Assembly (NCBI GenBank): GCA_027924585.1
Contig: BSBM01000424.1
Span: forward strand, 1,178,001 to 1,242,000
DNA length: 64,000 bases
Source of the DNA: Larix kaempferi
Lineage: Eukaryota; Streptophyta; Pinopsida; Pinales; Pinaceae
Direction of reading: 5' to 3'
Below the pieces are notes generated by a model. The model worked only from the letters and a program-made list of their open reading frames with translations. It made no database searches and was not told where the DNA came from. Position 1 is the stretch's first letter, and the number at the start of each line of letters is the position of its first letter. Made by a program: the position numbers and the translations under genes. Shown here one piece after another: positions 35,896 through 46,095 of this stretch.

Positions 35896-36209
35896 TATTA
35901 GAATAGTTAATTCATACTTATCTCATGTGCTAATATTTAGTCTCAGTTTGTTATTGTATTGGTTATTGTCAAGTAGAATGTATATGCAAATTTCCTTCTT
36001 GAGTGATTTTAGGAGGTTGTTGGATGAGAGCTAGAATAGCTCCTACTTTAGAGTGTGATTGAGATATTATTTGAAGTGGTTATGATTGAGATAAGGTAGT
36101 GTGTTTATATTGAGACAAAGATAAATGTATTTATATGCATATAATTACATTCATATAGAACAATCAAGATAGTTTTATTATGGTATCTCTCTTCTCTTAT
36201 TTTATAATA
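35896..36209 (+). repeat. Element E 3' LTR
   Basis: 314 bp, TATTAG...TTTTATAATA, followed by TSD AGGGT at 36210-36214. Confidence 0.85.
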
Positions 36210-36214
36210 AGGGT

Positions 36215-37028
36215 AAAAATTCTAAGAAACAAACATTATGTAGTATTTTAAAAAATGGTTTAATAGTCCTTTTAATGTAAAAAAATTATCTCAAGGAGTT
36301 TTGGTTTAGTGATTTAGACATTAAGCCAAATTGAAAGCCTCTAGTGAAATCACATTAATGACCCAAATTGGAAACCCAAAAGGAATAGAGGCCTTGATTA
36401 TAAAACATTTGATTTTGAGGGATTACATTTGCAACATTAAAGTAAACGTAATAAAATTTTTATTAACTTTCAATTAAATTGAGGAGAAAAAATATTTGAA
36501 GTTACACTACAACCCAGATTCAAACTGCAAGACTCATAAAATGATCGATTATAAGTTATTAAAGTTTGATACGATTCATTTACAACATTAATTCAATAAA
36601 AAATGTACAAAGGAACAATAAGTTTTAACAAGACTAGAGGATACATGAGGCAATGATGTAATACACAATGTCAATGCACAATATCCCAAAGGTGCAAAAA
36701 CTATGATATCAACGAAAAATATAAGTTAATAATTAGCACAACAATAACAATAGAGAAGATATCAACAGAAATTGGCCATGAATATCTATATACAGGAAAA
36801 CCGTGGAAGGATTGATATTGCAACATGGAGAAATAAAGAAGCGTCTAAGTAATTTGAGTAGGTTCAGTGTTTTGTCTTCAGATAGGCAATGCAAGAGGAA
36901 CATGTGAATAAATATTGTTGTAGGAATCAAACTGAAGCAATTAAATAAAGAATTCCCAAGCATATTTATACTCATTTTGCAATGTAGTAGGCCTACAGGG
37001 TAGCAAATTCTTCCCTTTTGGGGCAAAT
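36215..37028. other. Stretch without recognisable gene
   Basis: AT-rich sequence. A 101-codon open frame on the minus strand (36733-37038) has no family I can recognise and no splice or promoter support. Confidence 0.4.
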
Positions 37029-37040
37029 TGAAAGCCACAT

Positions 37041-37375
37041 TCTTTGGTTCATGAATAGTCCAATGCTAGACTTATTCCTATGTGACAAGTCATTATTGAT
37101 GAATTCCTAGATGGCCAGGCTATTGAATCTAGGATTGATACATCGTATAGATGTCTCCTTAAATATGTTATATGTTGATCTCAAATTTTCTTTGGACTAC
37201 TATGCCTATGGAACATTATAAAGGATTGTCATCATGTGTCCCTTATGATATATTGGACAGCATGATGTTTCAGGTGGACTAAAGTCCCTTTTTTAATAAT
37301 GCCTTGAGAACTTGCAAAATATGTTTTTGGTTCTCTCTGTAATAAAGAATATGTTTTTTTATTTGCGGAAAAAAA
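37041..37375 (+). mobile_element. Short LINE-type insertion with A-tail and 12-bp TSD
   Basis: 335 bp bounded by the direct repeat TGAAAGCCACAT at 37029-37040 and 37376-37387. It ends AATAAAGAATATG, a T-run, TTTGCGG and an A-run. A poly(A) end plus a long, variable TSD indicates target-primed reverse transcription, so this is a 5'-truncated LINE or a SINE. The tail resembles the LINE relic ending at 52292 (AATAAAACATAAG, T-run, TTGCCGTGG, A-run), suggesting the same family. Confidence 0.8.
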
Positions 37376-37387
37376 TGAAAGCCACAT

Positions 37388-38797
37388 ACTTAGGGTATGT
37401 GTAGACATTGATTAGAAAACAACACAAATTATATTAGACATTGGGATGCCCATAACCAGAGGGTATAGAGGCCTCAAAGGACAAACATTTCTTGGCATTG
37501 TAGATAGGATCATATATGAACGAAATTTGAACAGGGATTCTACAAACATAAAATATAATTAATACTCCCAATGTACCAAATAATGGAATATGGGAGCATA
37601 TTTTATTGGCATTCATACAAACATGACTAGACCAATTCTTATAGTAGCAGTTTGAAGATTTGGTTTCTAGCATACATATAAAAGATATCAAATCTCAACT
37701 AATATTTTTACCAATGGAAATTACATTCAAGGAAGACACAAAATGAAAACAAATACATTAAAGTTACGGAATAAATGTTATATAAATAATAGTGTTAGAA
37801 CATAGGAAAATCATGAAAACCATTAAGAATTATTTGTAGTTGAGCATCTAGGGAATAAACAAATATAGACTATAATCAGTATACTTGAATATCTATTTAA
37901 GGATCTACAAGGCATTTATATTCTAGCAAAAAAATGAATGTGTATACCATGTATTTTAAGAGTTTTTGGTTTGAACAATTTGTAATTTGGATACAAGTTT
38001 GTAATTTCAATGTGAAAATGTATGTTTTGGTCACAATTGAAGTTTATCGAAACTCAGGTTGATTCCCTAGAGAATAATTTGATGCGAAAAGTCCCACTTT
38101 ACCTCCACTATTCACAACAATGGTTGTCATTATAAATTCTAAAAATATTTTTTCAGTGCTACTCTCAATCTCCTTACACCAACCTCTCTCACCCCCACTA
38201 GCACTATCATCTATGCCCTTCATCCATGGTTACAAAATATCATAGAGGTTAAATACGAAAAACATAGAAATTGTCTTCACCCCTCCTAACAACCTTACAA
38301 ACTTTATTAGGTCTATTAAAATCCTTCTAGGTCCTCTCCTATCTCACAACATTTATGAAATACCACTCTTGTAGTTTAAATTACAATAGTTGGGTCAAAG
38401 TTTGGAACTTGGATCAGAAAAAACCATGCCATGCAAAAGAGTCAAGTTGCTTCAATTGGAAAAACTTAACAAGTACAAAATATAAAGAAATACAATTTTT
38501 GGGGGTCTGGGGGGTTCATAGAGAATTTGGTGAATGGTCACTCAAAGTTAAATTTATTAATCAACTTGAGACAAACTTGATCAACCTGATTTTGACTCAC
38601 CTTGAGCCAAGAAATATCTGTTGGCAACCAATCCCAAGGTTAGACAAACTGTGGGTGCGATTGGAATTGGTTGAAGAATACGATACAGGAGAAGCACTCA
38701 TCCCAAAATTAGTAATCGGGGATTCAGAACCCTAACCATAATTAAAACTAATTATCCTACATTTATCTTATGTAAACAACTTTAGATTAGTCAAAAT
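37388..38797. other. Stretch without recognisable gene
   Basis: AT-rich. Two open frames stand out but match nothing I know: 85 codons on the minus strand at 37434-37691 and 126 codons on the plus strand at 38355-38735. The latter has a protein-like tail (PRLDKLWVRLELVEEYDTGE) and ends 62 bp before the Copia-C LTR. It might be a fragment cut by that insertion. Confidence 0.35.
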
Positions 38798-39385
38798 TGT
38801 TGATGTAAATGTAACTTCGGAAGATATTCACTTGTATTTTATATTTATATTATTATTGTATTTTATTTGTACTTCCGACAGAGATGTTTTTCCTCCGTTC
38901 GGGAGTGTCATTATTATTTTTGGTAATGCAAAGACATTGAGGAAAAACCTCCATTGTAATTCGGGGCAATAGATCCCCTAGAGTCAAATGTAAAAGGGTT
39001 ATTGATTCTTCCTAGAGAAGTCAGCCCAGTCAGTTTTAGTGAGGCCGACCTAGTTAGGTAAAAGGTCAAGTCAAAAGTAAAGTATAAATAGAGAGCATTT
39101 ATCTCTCATTTTGACACACTACTCACTTACACAAGTTCACATAGCAAGGGAGAGAAGACAAGTTCACTGGTGGAGAAAGAGAGAAGTTGCAGAAGACATA
39201 TTTTGGGTTTTCCACTTTTGGCTTGATATTGTATTAGTGACAAATCTATATATGAGGAAGTTCTGGGGTTTTCTCCTTTATGGTTTCCATGAGGAAAACT
39301 ATTGTGTCTATTATGTTTTGTTTTTCTTGTTATTCTTTTAGTTAAATATCCTAGATAATATTGAATTAAAGTACAAACTCTAACA
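38798..39385 (+). repeat. Copia-C 5' LTR
   Basis: TGTTGATGTAAATGTAACTT...AAACTCTAACA. It has the TATAAATAGAG box at 39083-39093 and shares its opening bases with the Copia-A LTR. Confidence 0.9.
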
Positions 39386-39968
39386 TGGTATCAGAGCTAA
39401 GCTAAAAAGAAGACATTGTGCAGTAGCGGTAAACTAGGGATTTCTAGTTTGAGGTCTTATCCACAGATCATCAAGAAAAGGAGGCTAGGATAACTCACCC
39501 TAGGAAGGCGCATTTTTTGGAGGAATCAGAACCCAGTTCCAAGAAGTTTGATTTTTGACCCTATCACTGGGACTCGGAGAAACTAGGGCTTTCTGTTCCA
39601 GGAACTTTCCTCCACAGATCAGCTTGAAAATGAGGTTATTCCAACTTTCCCTAGGAGGGCGCATTTTCCTGTGAAGGTAGAATTCAAATACGATAATTTT
39701 CATTTTTGGTCCTATCTCTACTGCCGGGAGAAAACTAGGGCATCAGTTATTTTGGGATTCTGTCCACAGATTTGGAAAAATGAGTACATTGGAAAAATTG
39801 CCCTGAGGAGGTTCATCTTCTTGTCCAATAAGAAGTTCAAGATTCCAACTTATGAAAATTAGGTTTTCTCTGACAAACCCTAGGCCAACCAGCTCCAGAA
39901 CTAGGTTGGGCATCTCAAATTGGTAATATCTAAATCTTTGATATTTCCATTTGAGGTTCTCATTCACT

Positions 39969-40271
39969 ATGTCTCACCACACCAAGCTTGAGGATAAGCT
40001 TGAGGGAGATGATAACTTCCGAGCATGGAAGTATAGGATTTCTCTTGTCCTTGAAGAAAATGACATGGACAAATATGTTAGTGAAGAGGTTCCAGCACTA
40101 GAGGGAGATGAGGCTAAGACTATCCACAAGAAGAACTTGGTTAATTCCAAGATAATTATCGCAGACTCCATTAAGGATCATCTCATCCCACATGTGTCAT
40201 CCTTGAAGACACCCAAGGATATGTTTGATGCATTGACAAGTCTATTCGAAGGAAAGAACATCAATCAAAAG
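39969..40271 (+). pseudogene. Copia-C gag fragment
   Basis: ATG starts MSHHTKLEDKLEGDDNFRAW, colinear with Copia-A gag. At codon 18 it keeps CGA (Arg) where Copia-A and Copia-B have TGA. It continues with VNSKIIIADSIKDHLIPHVS and SLKTPKDMFDALTSLFEGKN, the UBN2-like Gag core, and is truncated at codon 101 by foreign DNA. Confidence 0.9.
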
Positions 40272-40430
40272 CAGGGATAATTTTAAGAACCCCCCCTAAA
40301 TTCATATGTATAAAAAATGGGCGAATCTCCATGATACATAAGAAAGTGTGAAGGCTATTTTATCAATAACATAGTATGTATATATAATTTTTTGGCGAAT
40401 CTTTCACATAATTCTAAAATATTGTAAATT
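40272..40430 (+). mobile_element. hAT-like left terminus with subterminal repeats
   Basis: Begins CAGGGATAATTTTAAGAACC exactly where the Copia-C gag frame breaks. The first 16 bases closely match the terminal inverted repeat of the hAT MITE at 43090 (CAGGGAAATTTTTAAGGG). GGGCGAATCTCC at about 40319 and TTGGCGAATCTTTCAC at about 40392 look like subterminal repeats; further copies lie at 45134-45260 beyond Gypsy-D. No matching right end or second copy of the candidate TSD ATCAAAAG was found. Confidence 0.5.
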
Positions 40431-40814
40431 TGTGAGGAACTTGAAACAATTAATTGATGAAAATGCATGAAATATCAGAAATAACAGAACTCAGAATCAA
40501 TTTATTGATCGCAGGCCACTTCGAGGGGGAAACCTCCTTTGAGCAAGCTCAATACAAATAACTTCATGGTGCCTTCATTGGCATCAAAACGTACTTATAT
40601 ACTAATTCTATGCCCAATACTATGGTTCAATACCATGGAACATATAATACTACGGGACGACTTACAAAGCATATGTGTCCAATACTATGGGTCAATACCA
40701 TGGGCTAATACAAACTATGGATCAACAAATACTATGGGACGACTTACAAATCATATGCATCCAACAAAAATATACTAACAAAGTAAAGAGAAGGGTTGAC
40801 ACGGGTTCCTAACA
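40431..40814 (-). repeat. Gypsy-D 3' LTR (left end)
   Basis: 384 bp; near-symmetric ends TGTGAGGAAC...GGTTCCTAACA. The minus-strand polypurine tract AAGGGAGAGGGGA abuts it at 40815-40827. Confidence 0.9.
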
Positions 40815-41074
40815 TCCCCTCTCCCTTAGAAAAAGCTTTGTCCTCAAAGCTTTAGATGTGGAAATTGATGCAGAATCTGCAGGAGTGGTTCCCCTATAGC
40901 ATCCTCTCGTTGCACTCCGTACCACTGAATTAATACCTTTGTGATAGATTGAGAGAGAATATGATGGATTTTTAGTTTCAGGGAGGAGTGGTTGGAAGGC
41001 TATAGATGAAGAAGAACCATATCACCTGCTTGAAAAGTGTGCTTAGAACGGTGTTGATCGGCATGTTGTTTCAT

Positions 41075-41596
41075 TCAAATTCTTTCCATGTGAAGATTGT
41101 CCTGCAAAATGAGAAGAATCTGATCGCGGTTGCGAAGAATCGAGTCAATTGCTTGAACTAGGGAACTGCTGAGGATGTATGGAAGAAGAACGGGCGGTGC
41201 CTGACCATAGATTGCTTCATATCGAGTCATTTTAGATATGGTATTGTACCACCAAAGCGCTTCAAGGAAATCCATAGAAATATTTGTCCAAATCTGTGTA
41301 GGGATGGGAAAGGGTTCGAGCAATCCCAAAAGGAGTGTAGTTTCACCATTGTTGATTTGGAAAGTATCACATTCAACCGCCATATGTTGAATTATCATGT
41401 TCAGTCCCTGCCAAAAGAAGTTACATTGTTCCCGGTCATACGTTTTGAGAAACCCAGAGTGCCCTGCTGATGGAGAAGCATAGAGTTCATAGAATACATA
41501 GCCTCGTTGAACAGATTGCAACCAATTTAGAAGAAGCATAGAAATAGCTGAAAGAGAAACTGGGTCATCAAATGTGCGAGAAGGAGCATCCTTCAC
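41075..41596 (-). pseudogene. Gypsy-D integrase remnant
   Basis: Open for 173 codons. SPSAGHSGFLKTYDREQCNF corresponds to the H-H part of the integrase zinc-binding region and MAVECDTFQINNGE to the degenerate C-C part. PIPTQIWTNISMDFLEAL holds the first catalytic Asp. Sequence then jumps to TRYEAIYGQAPPVLLPYI, a block that normally lies beyond the catalytic Glu, so most of the core is deleted in frame. Confidence 0.75.
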
Positions 41597-41743
41597 CAGA
41601 TTGACCTTACCCTTCTAGTAAGTGATCCCATAGGCATAACCCATGAGTTGGATAACCCATTTCAGGTGTGCTGGGGAGGAGACCCGTTATTCCAGGAAAT
41701 TTTTTAGACTCTGGTGATCAGTCTTGATGCATAAATAATTCCC

Positions 41744-42133
41744 TCATAGGTATGGATTCCACTTCTGTACTGCATGCAAAATAACCATCATTTCCTTCTC
41801 AGATGTAAAGGCGGCTAAATTCTTACTGGAAAAGTCTCTTGAAGGCGGCAAGCCCACTGGTTCAGCAAAGACACCTACATATCTATCCAAGGGAGTAGTG
41901 GAGACCATTGATGGGTGCATCTGAATGGAATGGAGCTGAGCAATGACACCATGTGAATTCTTCTTAAGGATATTTTCCAGGCAATGTGAACTGATGATGC
42001 GGAGAGACCCTGGTTGTAAGCCCATAAATGTGTGTTGTTTCCCATTGACTGAAAAATTGCATCCAAAGTTCAACAAAATCCCATAAGATGGGTCCAAGTG
42101 TATGTAATCATTGAGCGCCCAAAACCACATCAC
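41744..42133 (-). pseudogene. Gypsy-D protease end fused to RNase H
   Basis: The frame starts in the post-protease region (LDPSYGILLNFGCNFSVNGK) and, after VGVFAEPVGLPPSRD, continues directly as FSSKNLAAFTSEKEMMVILH, which is RNase H. About 300 residues of RT that normally lie between are gone without loss of frame. This is an internal deletion joining the PR-RT linker to RNase H. Confidence 0.7.
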
Positions 42134-42284
42134 ATCTGCCTAAGGACAAGGAAAAAATGTTAGAGCACAGGTTATAATCTTCCATAGAGATAGGCACATT
42201 GAGACACTTCCCCTTGCAAGGTAAGGTGCCCCCATTGGCAATCATGACTTCAAAGTTGGAGCAAGGATGGACAAAACAATCATC

Positions 42285-42940
42285 CTATTTGGAGATATGA
42301 GGGTCAATGAAGTTATGAGTGCTACCAGAATCAATGAGTATTGTAAGAGGGAGCTTCTTGAAGTAACCCCTGACCCACATTGTTTGTGGGGTGGTGACTC
42401 CGGCTAAAGCATGGAGAGATATCTCTAGGTGGTTGTCTAGAGACAGAGGGTCAATAGGAGGATGTTGAATGTCAAACTGATCATCTAGTGTATCTGGAGA
42501 TTCTGCACCAAGTTCAGAGGTAGGAGAAGAATCCACATCCAAGAGATAGAGTTGTTGCTCAACACATCTATGTCCCTGAGTGAATTTCTCATCACAATTA
42601 TAAAAAAGCCATTTTTCTCTACGTGCCCGCATCTATGCTTCAGACAATGCTTGATAGGAGTTGTGCAAAGAGCTGTCATGATGGGAGGTTGTTGGGAAAC
42701 CATATTTCTGAAAGGAACAAAAGTGGATTTGGAGCATTGTTGTGCTGTGATCTTGTCCTCCGCCAACTTAGCCAACCCTAGGACTTCCATCATTGTGTTG
42801 GGACAGAACATTTTAACCTCTAAGTGGATTTCATCCTTAAGACCACTGATAAAACAACTCCTGTAGATTTCATCATACAATCCTTTTGTGTGATTGGCTA
42901 GTTTCTAAAATTCTTTCTGATACTCTCTCACAGTGCCAAT
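42285..42940 (-). pseudogene. Gypsy-D gag C-terminus, zinc finger and protease
   Basis: Gag C-terminus YDEIYRSCFISGLKDEIHLE, EVLGLAKLAEDKI; a degenerate knuckle with CDEKFTQGHRC; then protease PLTILIDSGSTHNFIDPHIS, where the catalytic DSGS is intact. Two overlapping frames are needed, so at least one frameshift lies near 42600. A stop is present just upstream at about 42908. Confidence 0.8.
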
Positions 42941-43701
42941 TTGGCAAAGTTTAGTGAGTGCTCCTGTGAAGTCATCAAAAGCACTAGGACCAAATCGTTG
43001 CAAAAAGAGTTGGAAAAAATTTGTCCATTTTGGCTCGTCATGAGCCTTGATGTACCAACAATACCATTGAGGGGCTTCCTATTCCAAATCAGGGAAATTT
43101 TTAAGGGCGAAATTTATCCAATTGGCTATTTTTGGGGCTTTTTTTCCAAAAATTAATTCGCTATTTGTTCATTTTTAGCCTCTAATATCGCCTATATTTA
43201 CAGTGAATATGTTTTTTTAACATAATATTTGCCAAAATTTACAAGCTTCGGTAGTTAATCATATGTTTCGTATGTAATATTCACCTACCAATCTATATAC
43301 ATGTTTTTTTCAATCCAAAATAATCGCCTAGAATACTATACTTAAGTATACTTTTATAACCCTTAAAAAATACCCTGTTCCAAATGAAAGGATGCGAGTG
43401 GAACTTTTTGGACATCAAAATTATTATGCAGATGAAAATATTGTTCTGCCCGGTATATCCATCCAGTCGGATCATTACCATTAAAGTGAGGAAAATCAAG
43501 TTTCGGCCCACGAAAATTGCTGGAAGAAGAGAACCCAGTGTCCATGGCTGAATGCTGAAGATGGAGGATGAGAAATTTTTCATCCAAATATTGGAGTTTC
43601 GTTTTGAGGGTTGCAATTTCTTCCTCCATGATTTGTGCTCCGGCGTGGGAGACAACCATAACCATGAGTTTTTTTGGGGGGGAATGGGTAGAAAAACACA
43701 A
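42941..43701 (-). pseudogene. Gypsy-D gag N-terminus, split by a MITE
   Basis: From 43701: MVVSHAGAQIMEEEIATLKT, GPKLDFPHFNGNDPTGWIYR, QKVPLASFHLEQG, a standard Gag opening. The frame is broken at 43385 by a 288-bp MITE and resumes at 43089 with EAPQWYCWYIKAHDEPKWTN and FGPSAFDDFTGALTKLCQIG. Confidence 0.85.
43090..43377. mobile_element. hAT-type MITE
   Basis: 288 bp with terminal inverted repeats CAGGGAAATTTTTAAGGG and (right end, reverse complement) CAGGGTATTTTTTAAGGG. It is flanked by the 8-bp duplication TTCCAAAT at 43082-43089 and 43378-43385. An 8-bp TSD and CAGGG termini are hallmarks of hAT elements. It has no coding capacity, so it depended on a transposase elsewhere. Removal of the insert plus one TSD copy would bring the flanking gag blocks together, which confirms the borders. 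Confidence 0.92.
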
Positions 43702-44124
43702 ACAAAAGCTTATTTAGTGAAGGGAAATTTGGATTTGGTAAAACCTTTGATGGGTAATTGGGGTTTGAATAGGTTTTGGACACTTTTGAATGGACAAGGA
43801 AGCAAAAAATGTGGATTTCAGAAGTGGGGTGAAAGAATGGGAAAATTTGTCAGAGAGGGACAAAGAAGCAGAAATAAGAAATGAACACAATGGAAAAATT
43901 TGAAGTCGATCCAATGAAAATCGAAGAAGTTATGGAAAACCCTAAAAATCGACAAATGTGGGATTTCTGGCTTTGGGAAGTGGAATTTGGTATAGGGTCG
44001 TCAGGAATGAAATATGCAAAATGGGATTGCAGGGATGTCAGTGAAGTTTCAAGGGAAACAGAGTTAAAACAAAGGAGATATGGTGAACATGATTTCTAGA
44101 ACGACGCGGAAGTGATCGACAACG

Positions 44125-44312
44125 GAAATGGATCTGCAACGGATCTGGATCTGAATTTGCAATGGATCTGCAATGGATATGGATCTGGATCTACAAGGGA
44201 TCTGGATCTACAATGGATCTACAACGGATCTAGATCTAGATCTGGATCTAGATCTGGATATGGATCTGGATCTGGATCTGGATATGGATCTGGATCTGGA
44301 TCTGGAAAGATG
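44125..44312. repeat. GGATCT microsatellite
   Basis: Imperfect hexamer array (GGATCT, GGATAT, TAGATCT variants) in the leader of Gypsy-D between primer site and gag. The Gly-Ser-rich open frame across it is a by-product. Confidence 0.9.
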
Positions 44313-44731
44313 TGATCTGTTCTTTATCAGATGGCAATAGATATGGACCCCAGGTATGATCAGCTTCCTAACGGTTCAGGGGATTCACACAGCCACCAAT
44401 GTTGTCTAAAGGCTTGCGTATTGGGGCAGTACCCCTCACTCCACGGCTCAGGTAAAACTGATAACCGCTTTGCCACAAACCACAGCTCTTGTTTTACCTC
44501 ATGGGTGGGAACTAGTCAATCAAGTAGGGGTTGTGGCCCTTTTCGCTGGTAGGTCCTCTCAATGGGACAACTACTTCAGGGTTCCTGTGGTACTCCTCAC
44601 AATGAGTTTTAGGGATTATGCCCAAGTACTTCCCACAGTTAAGCAGATAGGTATTATTCCCGGATACGAACCTGGAACAAATGCAAATTTTTGTTTTTGG
44701 CATAAATTCCACCCAACGAGCCCAAGAAAGT

Positions 44732-44743
44732 GCTTTGATACCA
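44732..44743 (-). other. Gypsy-D primer-binding site (tRNA-iMet)
   Basis: The minus strand reads TGGTATCAAAGC, two bases inside the 5' LTR border at 44746. Confidence 0.85.
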
Positions 44744-44745
44744 GA

Positions 44746-45129
44746 TGGTAGGAACCTGCAACAATTAATTAATGAAAATGCATGAGATATCATAAATAAC
44801 AGAACTCGGAATCGATTTATTGATCGCGGTCCACTTCGAGGGGGAAACCTCCTTTGAGCAATCTCAATACAAATAAATTCATGGTGCCTTCATTGGCCTC
44901 AACACACACTTATATACTAAGTCTATGCCCAATACTATGGGTCAATACCATGGAACATATAGTACTACATGCCGACTTACAAAGCATATGCATCCAATAC
45001 TATGGGCCAATACCATGGGCTAATACAAACTATGGATCAACAAATACTACGGGACAACTTACAAAACATATGCATCCAAAAACAATATACTAACAAAGTA
45101 AAGAGAAGGGTTGACATGGGTTCCTGACA
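44746..45129 (-). repeat. Gypsy-D 5' LTR (right end)
   Basis: 384 bp, TGGTAGGAAC...GGTTCCTGACA, co-linear with 40431-40814. Contains short tandem phrases of CAATACTATGGGTCAATACC type. Confidence 0.9.
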
Positions 45130-45133
45130 AAAT

Positions 45134-45262
45134 TTTGGGTGAATCTTTCACAAAATTATAAAACCTTGTAAAAAATTTGGCGAATCTAACACAAAATTAG
45201 AAAATCTTGTAAAATCTTGGCGAACCCTTTCACTAAACTATAACAACTTGTAAATTCTTGAC
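45134..45262. repeat. About 40-bp subterminal repeat array (continuation of 40392)
   Basis: Three more imperfect copies of a unit TTGGCGAATCTTTCACAAAA, then TTATAAAATCTTGTAAA-like sequence. The first copy (about 40392-40430) lies on the other side of Gypsy-D, which inserted between copies 1 and 2. The array may be the subterminal region of the hAT-like element beginning at 40272. Confidence 0.7.
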
Positions 45263-45599
45263 AAATTGGTTGAAATTTGACTTAATAAAATTTCCTAGAT
45301 GATTTTGTATTCACTTTATATTTCCCATGTACCCTTGCATTAGGACACCTTGTAAACAAAATCCAAGTTTTTTTGGTTACCTAATCTGTAATTTCATAGT
45401 CCCACTAATAGATCCCTTGTAATTGGTTCCTAAATGGGAACACACCAAAATGATGGTTTATGCATCTGTTAGGACCTACGACTATGAAAATATTCAACCC
45501 CAAGAGTAGGTTACAAGGAAGAATGTGTTCAAATTCACAATTGGATCACCCTTTGAGACATGTGCCACCTTCAACCACTTATCACAATCTCCAAGATAA

Positions 45600-46095
45600 C
45601 GTACCAACCCTGAATATAACACCCTTTTTGAAACTATGCACCTAAGGTTAGGGAGGCACAAATCCATGTGTGTCAAGCACCCTAACCACTCCAAACACAA
45701 TTCCCTAAGCATTGCACTTAGGTGGTTCTCTCTCCAAGTGTTAGAAAAGTAGATGGTCGCCTAACCATTTATTTCAAGAACACTTCTCCAAGAAACAATC
45801 TGAGTAGGGCATCCCACATGTGTCAAGATAATATTATTTCAAACAAACTCCTTTTACACCCCTAAGTATAACACCCTTCCTCAAACTGTGCACACAAGGT
45901 TAGGAAGGCACAAATACACATGTCCCAAGCACCCTAACCACTCCAAACACAAATCCCTCAATATCTCACTTTGGCAATGCTCTTTTTTAGTCCAAGTGTT
46001 AAGCAATTAGATGGTTACATAACCATTTCCACTGAGTTCACTTCTCCAACCAACAACCGAAGTAGTGCATCCTACATGTGCCAAGGTGGGTATGC
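45600..46095. repeat. Two-copy tandem repeat, 252-bp period
   Basis: TATAACACCC at 45615 pairs with 45867. The shared run continues through AAGGTTAGG-AGGCACAAAT, AAGCACCCTAACCACTCCAA, CCAAGTGTTA and TAGATGGT..C.TAACCATTT to CCACATGTGTCAAG/CCTACATGTGCCAAG. The copies are clearly diverged. No gene lies inside; flanks 45263-45600 and 46096-47030 hold nothing I recognise. Confidence 0.85.

Larger units (their letters stand above)
31535..36209 (+). mobile_element. Element E, non-autonomous LTR element with TA...TA termini
   Basis: Direct LTRs at 31535-31850 (316 bp) and 35896-36209 (314 bp) are strongly diverged (roughly 15-20% by eye). They start TATTAGAATAGTTAATTCAT and end ATRATA. A 5-bp TSD AGGGT flanks them (31530-31534 and 36210-36214), which fixes both borders. 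A degenerate Met-tRNA primer site TGGTATCGCAGCC follows at 31851 and a copia-like tract AAGGTAGAG precedes the 3' LTR. The 4.0-kb internal region shows no gag or pol motif on either strand, as in LARD-type elements. It is the oldest dated insertion in the window. Confidence 0.85.
38798..40271 (+). mobile_element. Copia-C, 5' part only
   Basis: Contains a 588-bp LTR (38798-39385), primer site TGGTATCAGAGC at 39386-39397, leader and the first 101 codons of gag, then stops at a hAT-like terminus at 40272. No further Copia-C sequence appears downstream in the window. LTR, leader and gag are clearly related to Copia-A. Confidence 0.88.
40431..45129 (-). mobile_element. Gypsy-D, internally deleted Ty3/gypsy element
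   Basis: 4699 bp with 384-bp LTRs (40431-40814 and 44746-45129) flanked by TSD AAATT (40426-40430 and 45130-45134). On the minus strand: 5' LTR, Met-tRNA primer site (44732-44743), leader with a GGATCT microsatellite, gag, zinc finger, protease, then RNase H and an integrase remnant. The reverse transcriptase is largely missing, so it could not move alone. LTRs differ by about 10% in the part I compared. A hAT MITE interrupts gag. Confidence 0.9.

Noticed and set aside
44112-44315. Gly/Ser/Arg-rich open frame
   Set aside because: It comes entirely from the GGATCT microsatellite in the Gypsy-D leader.
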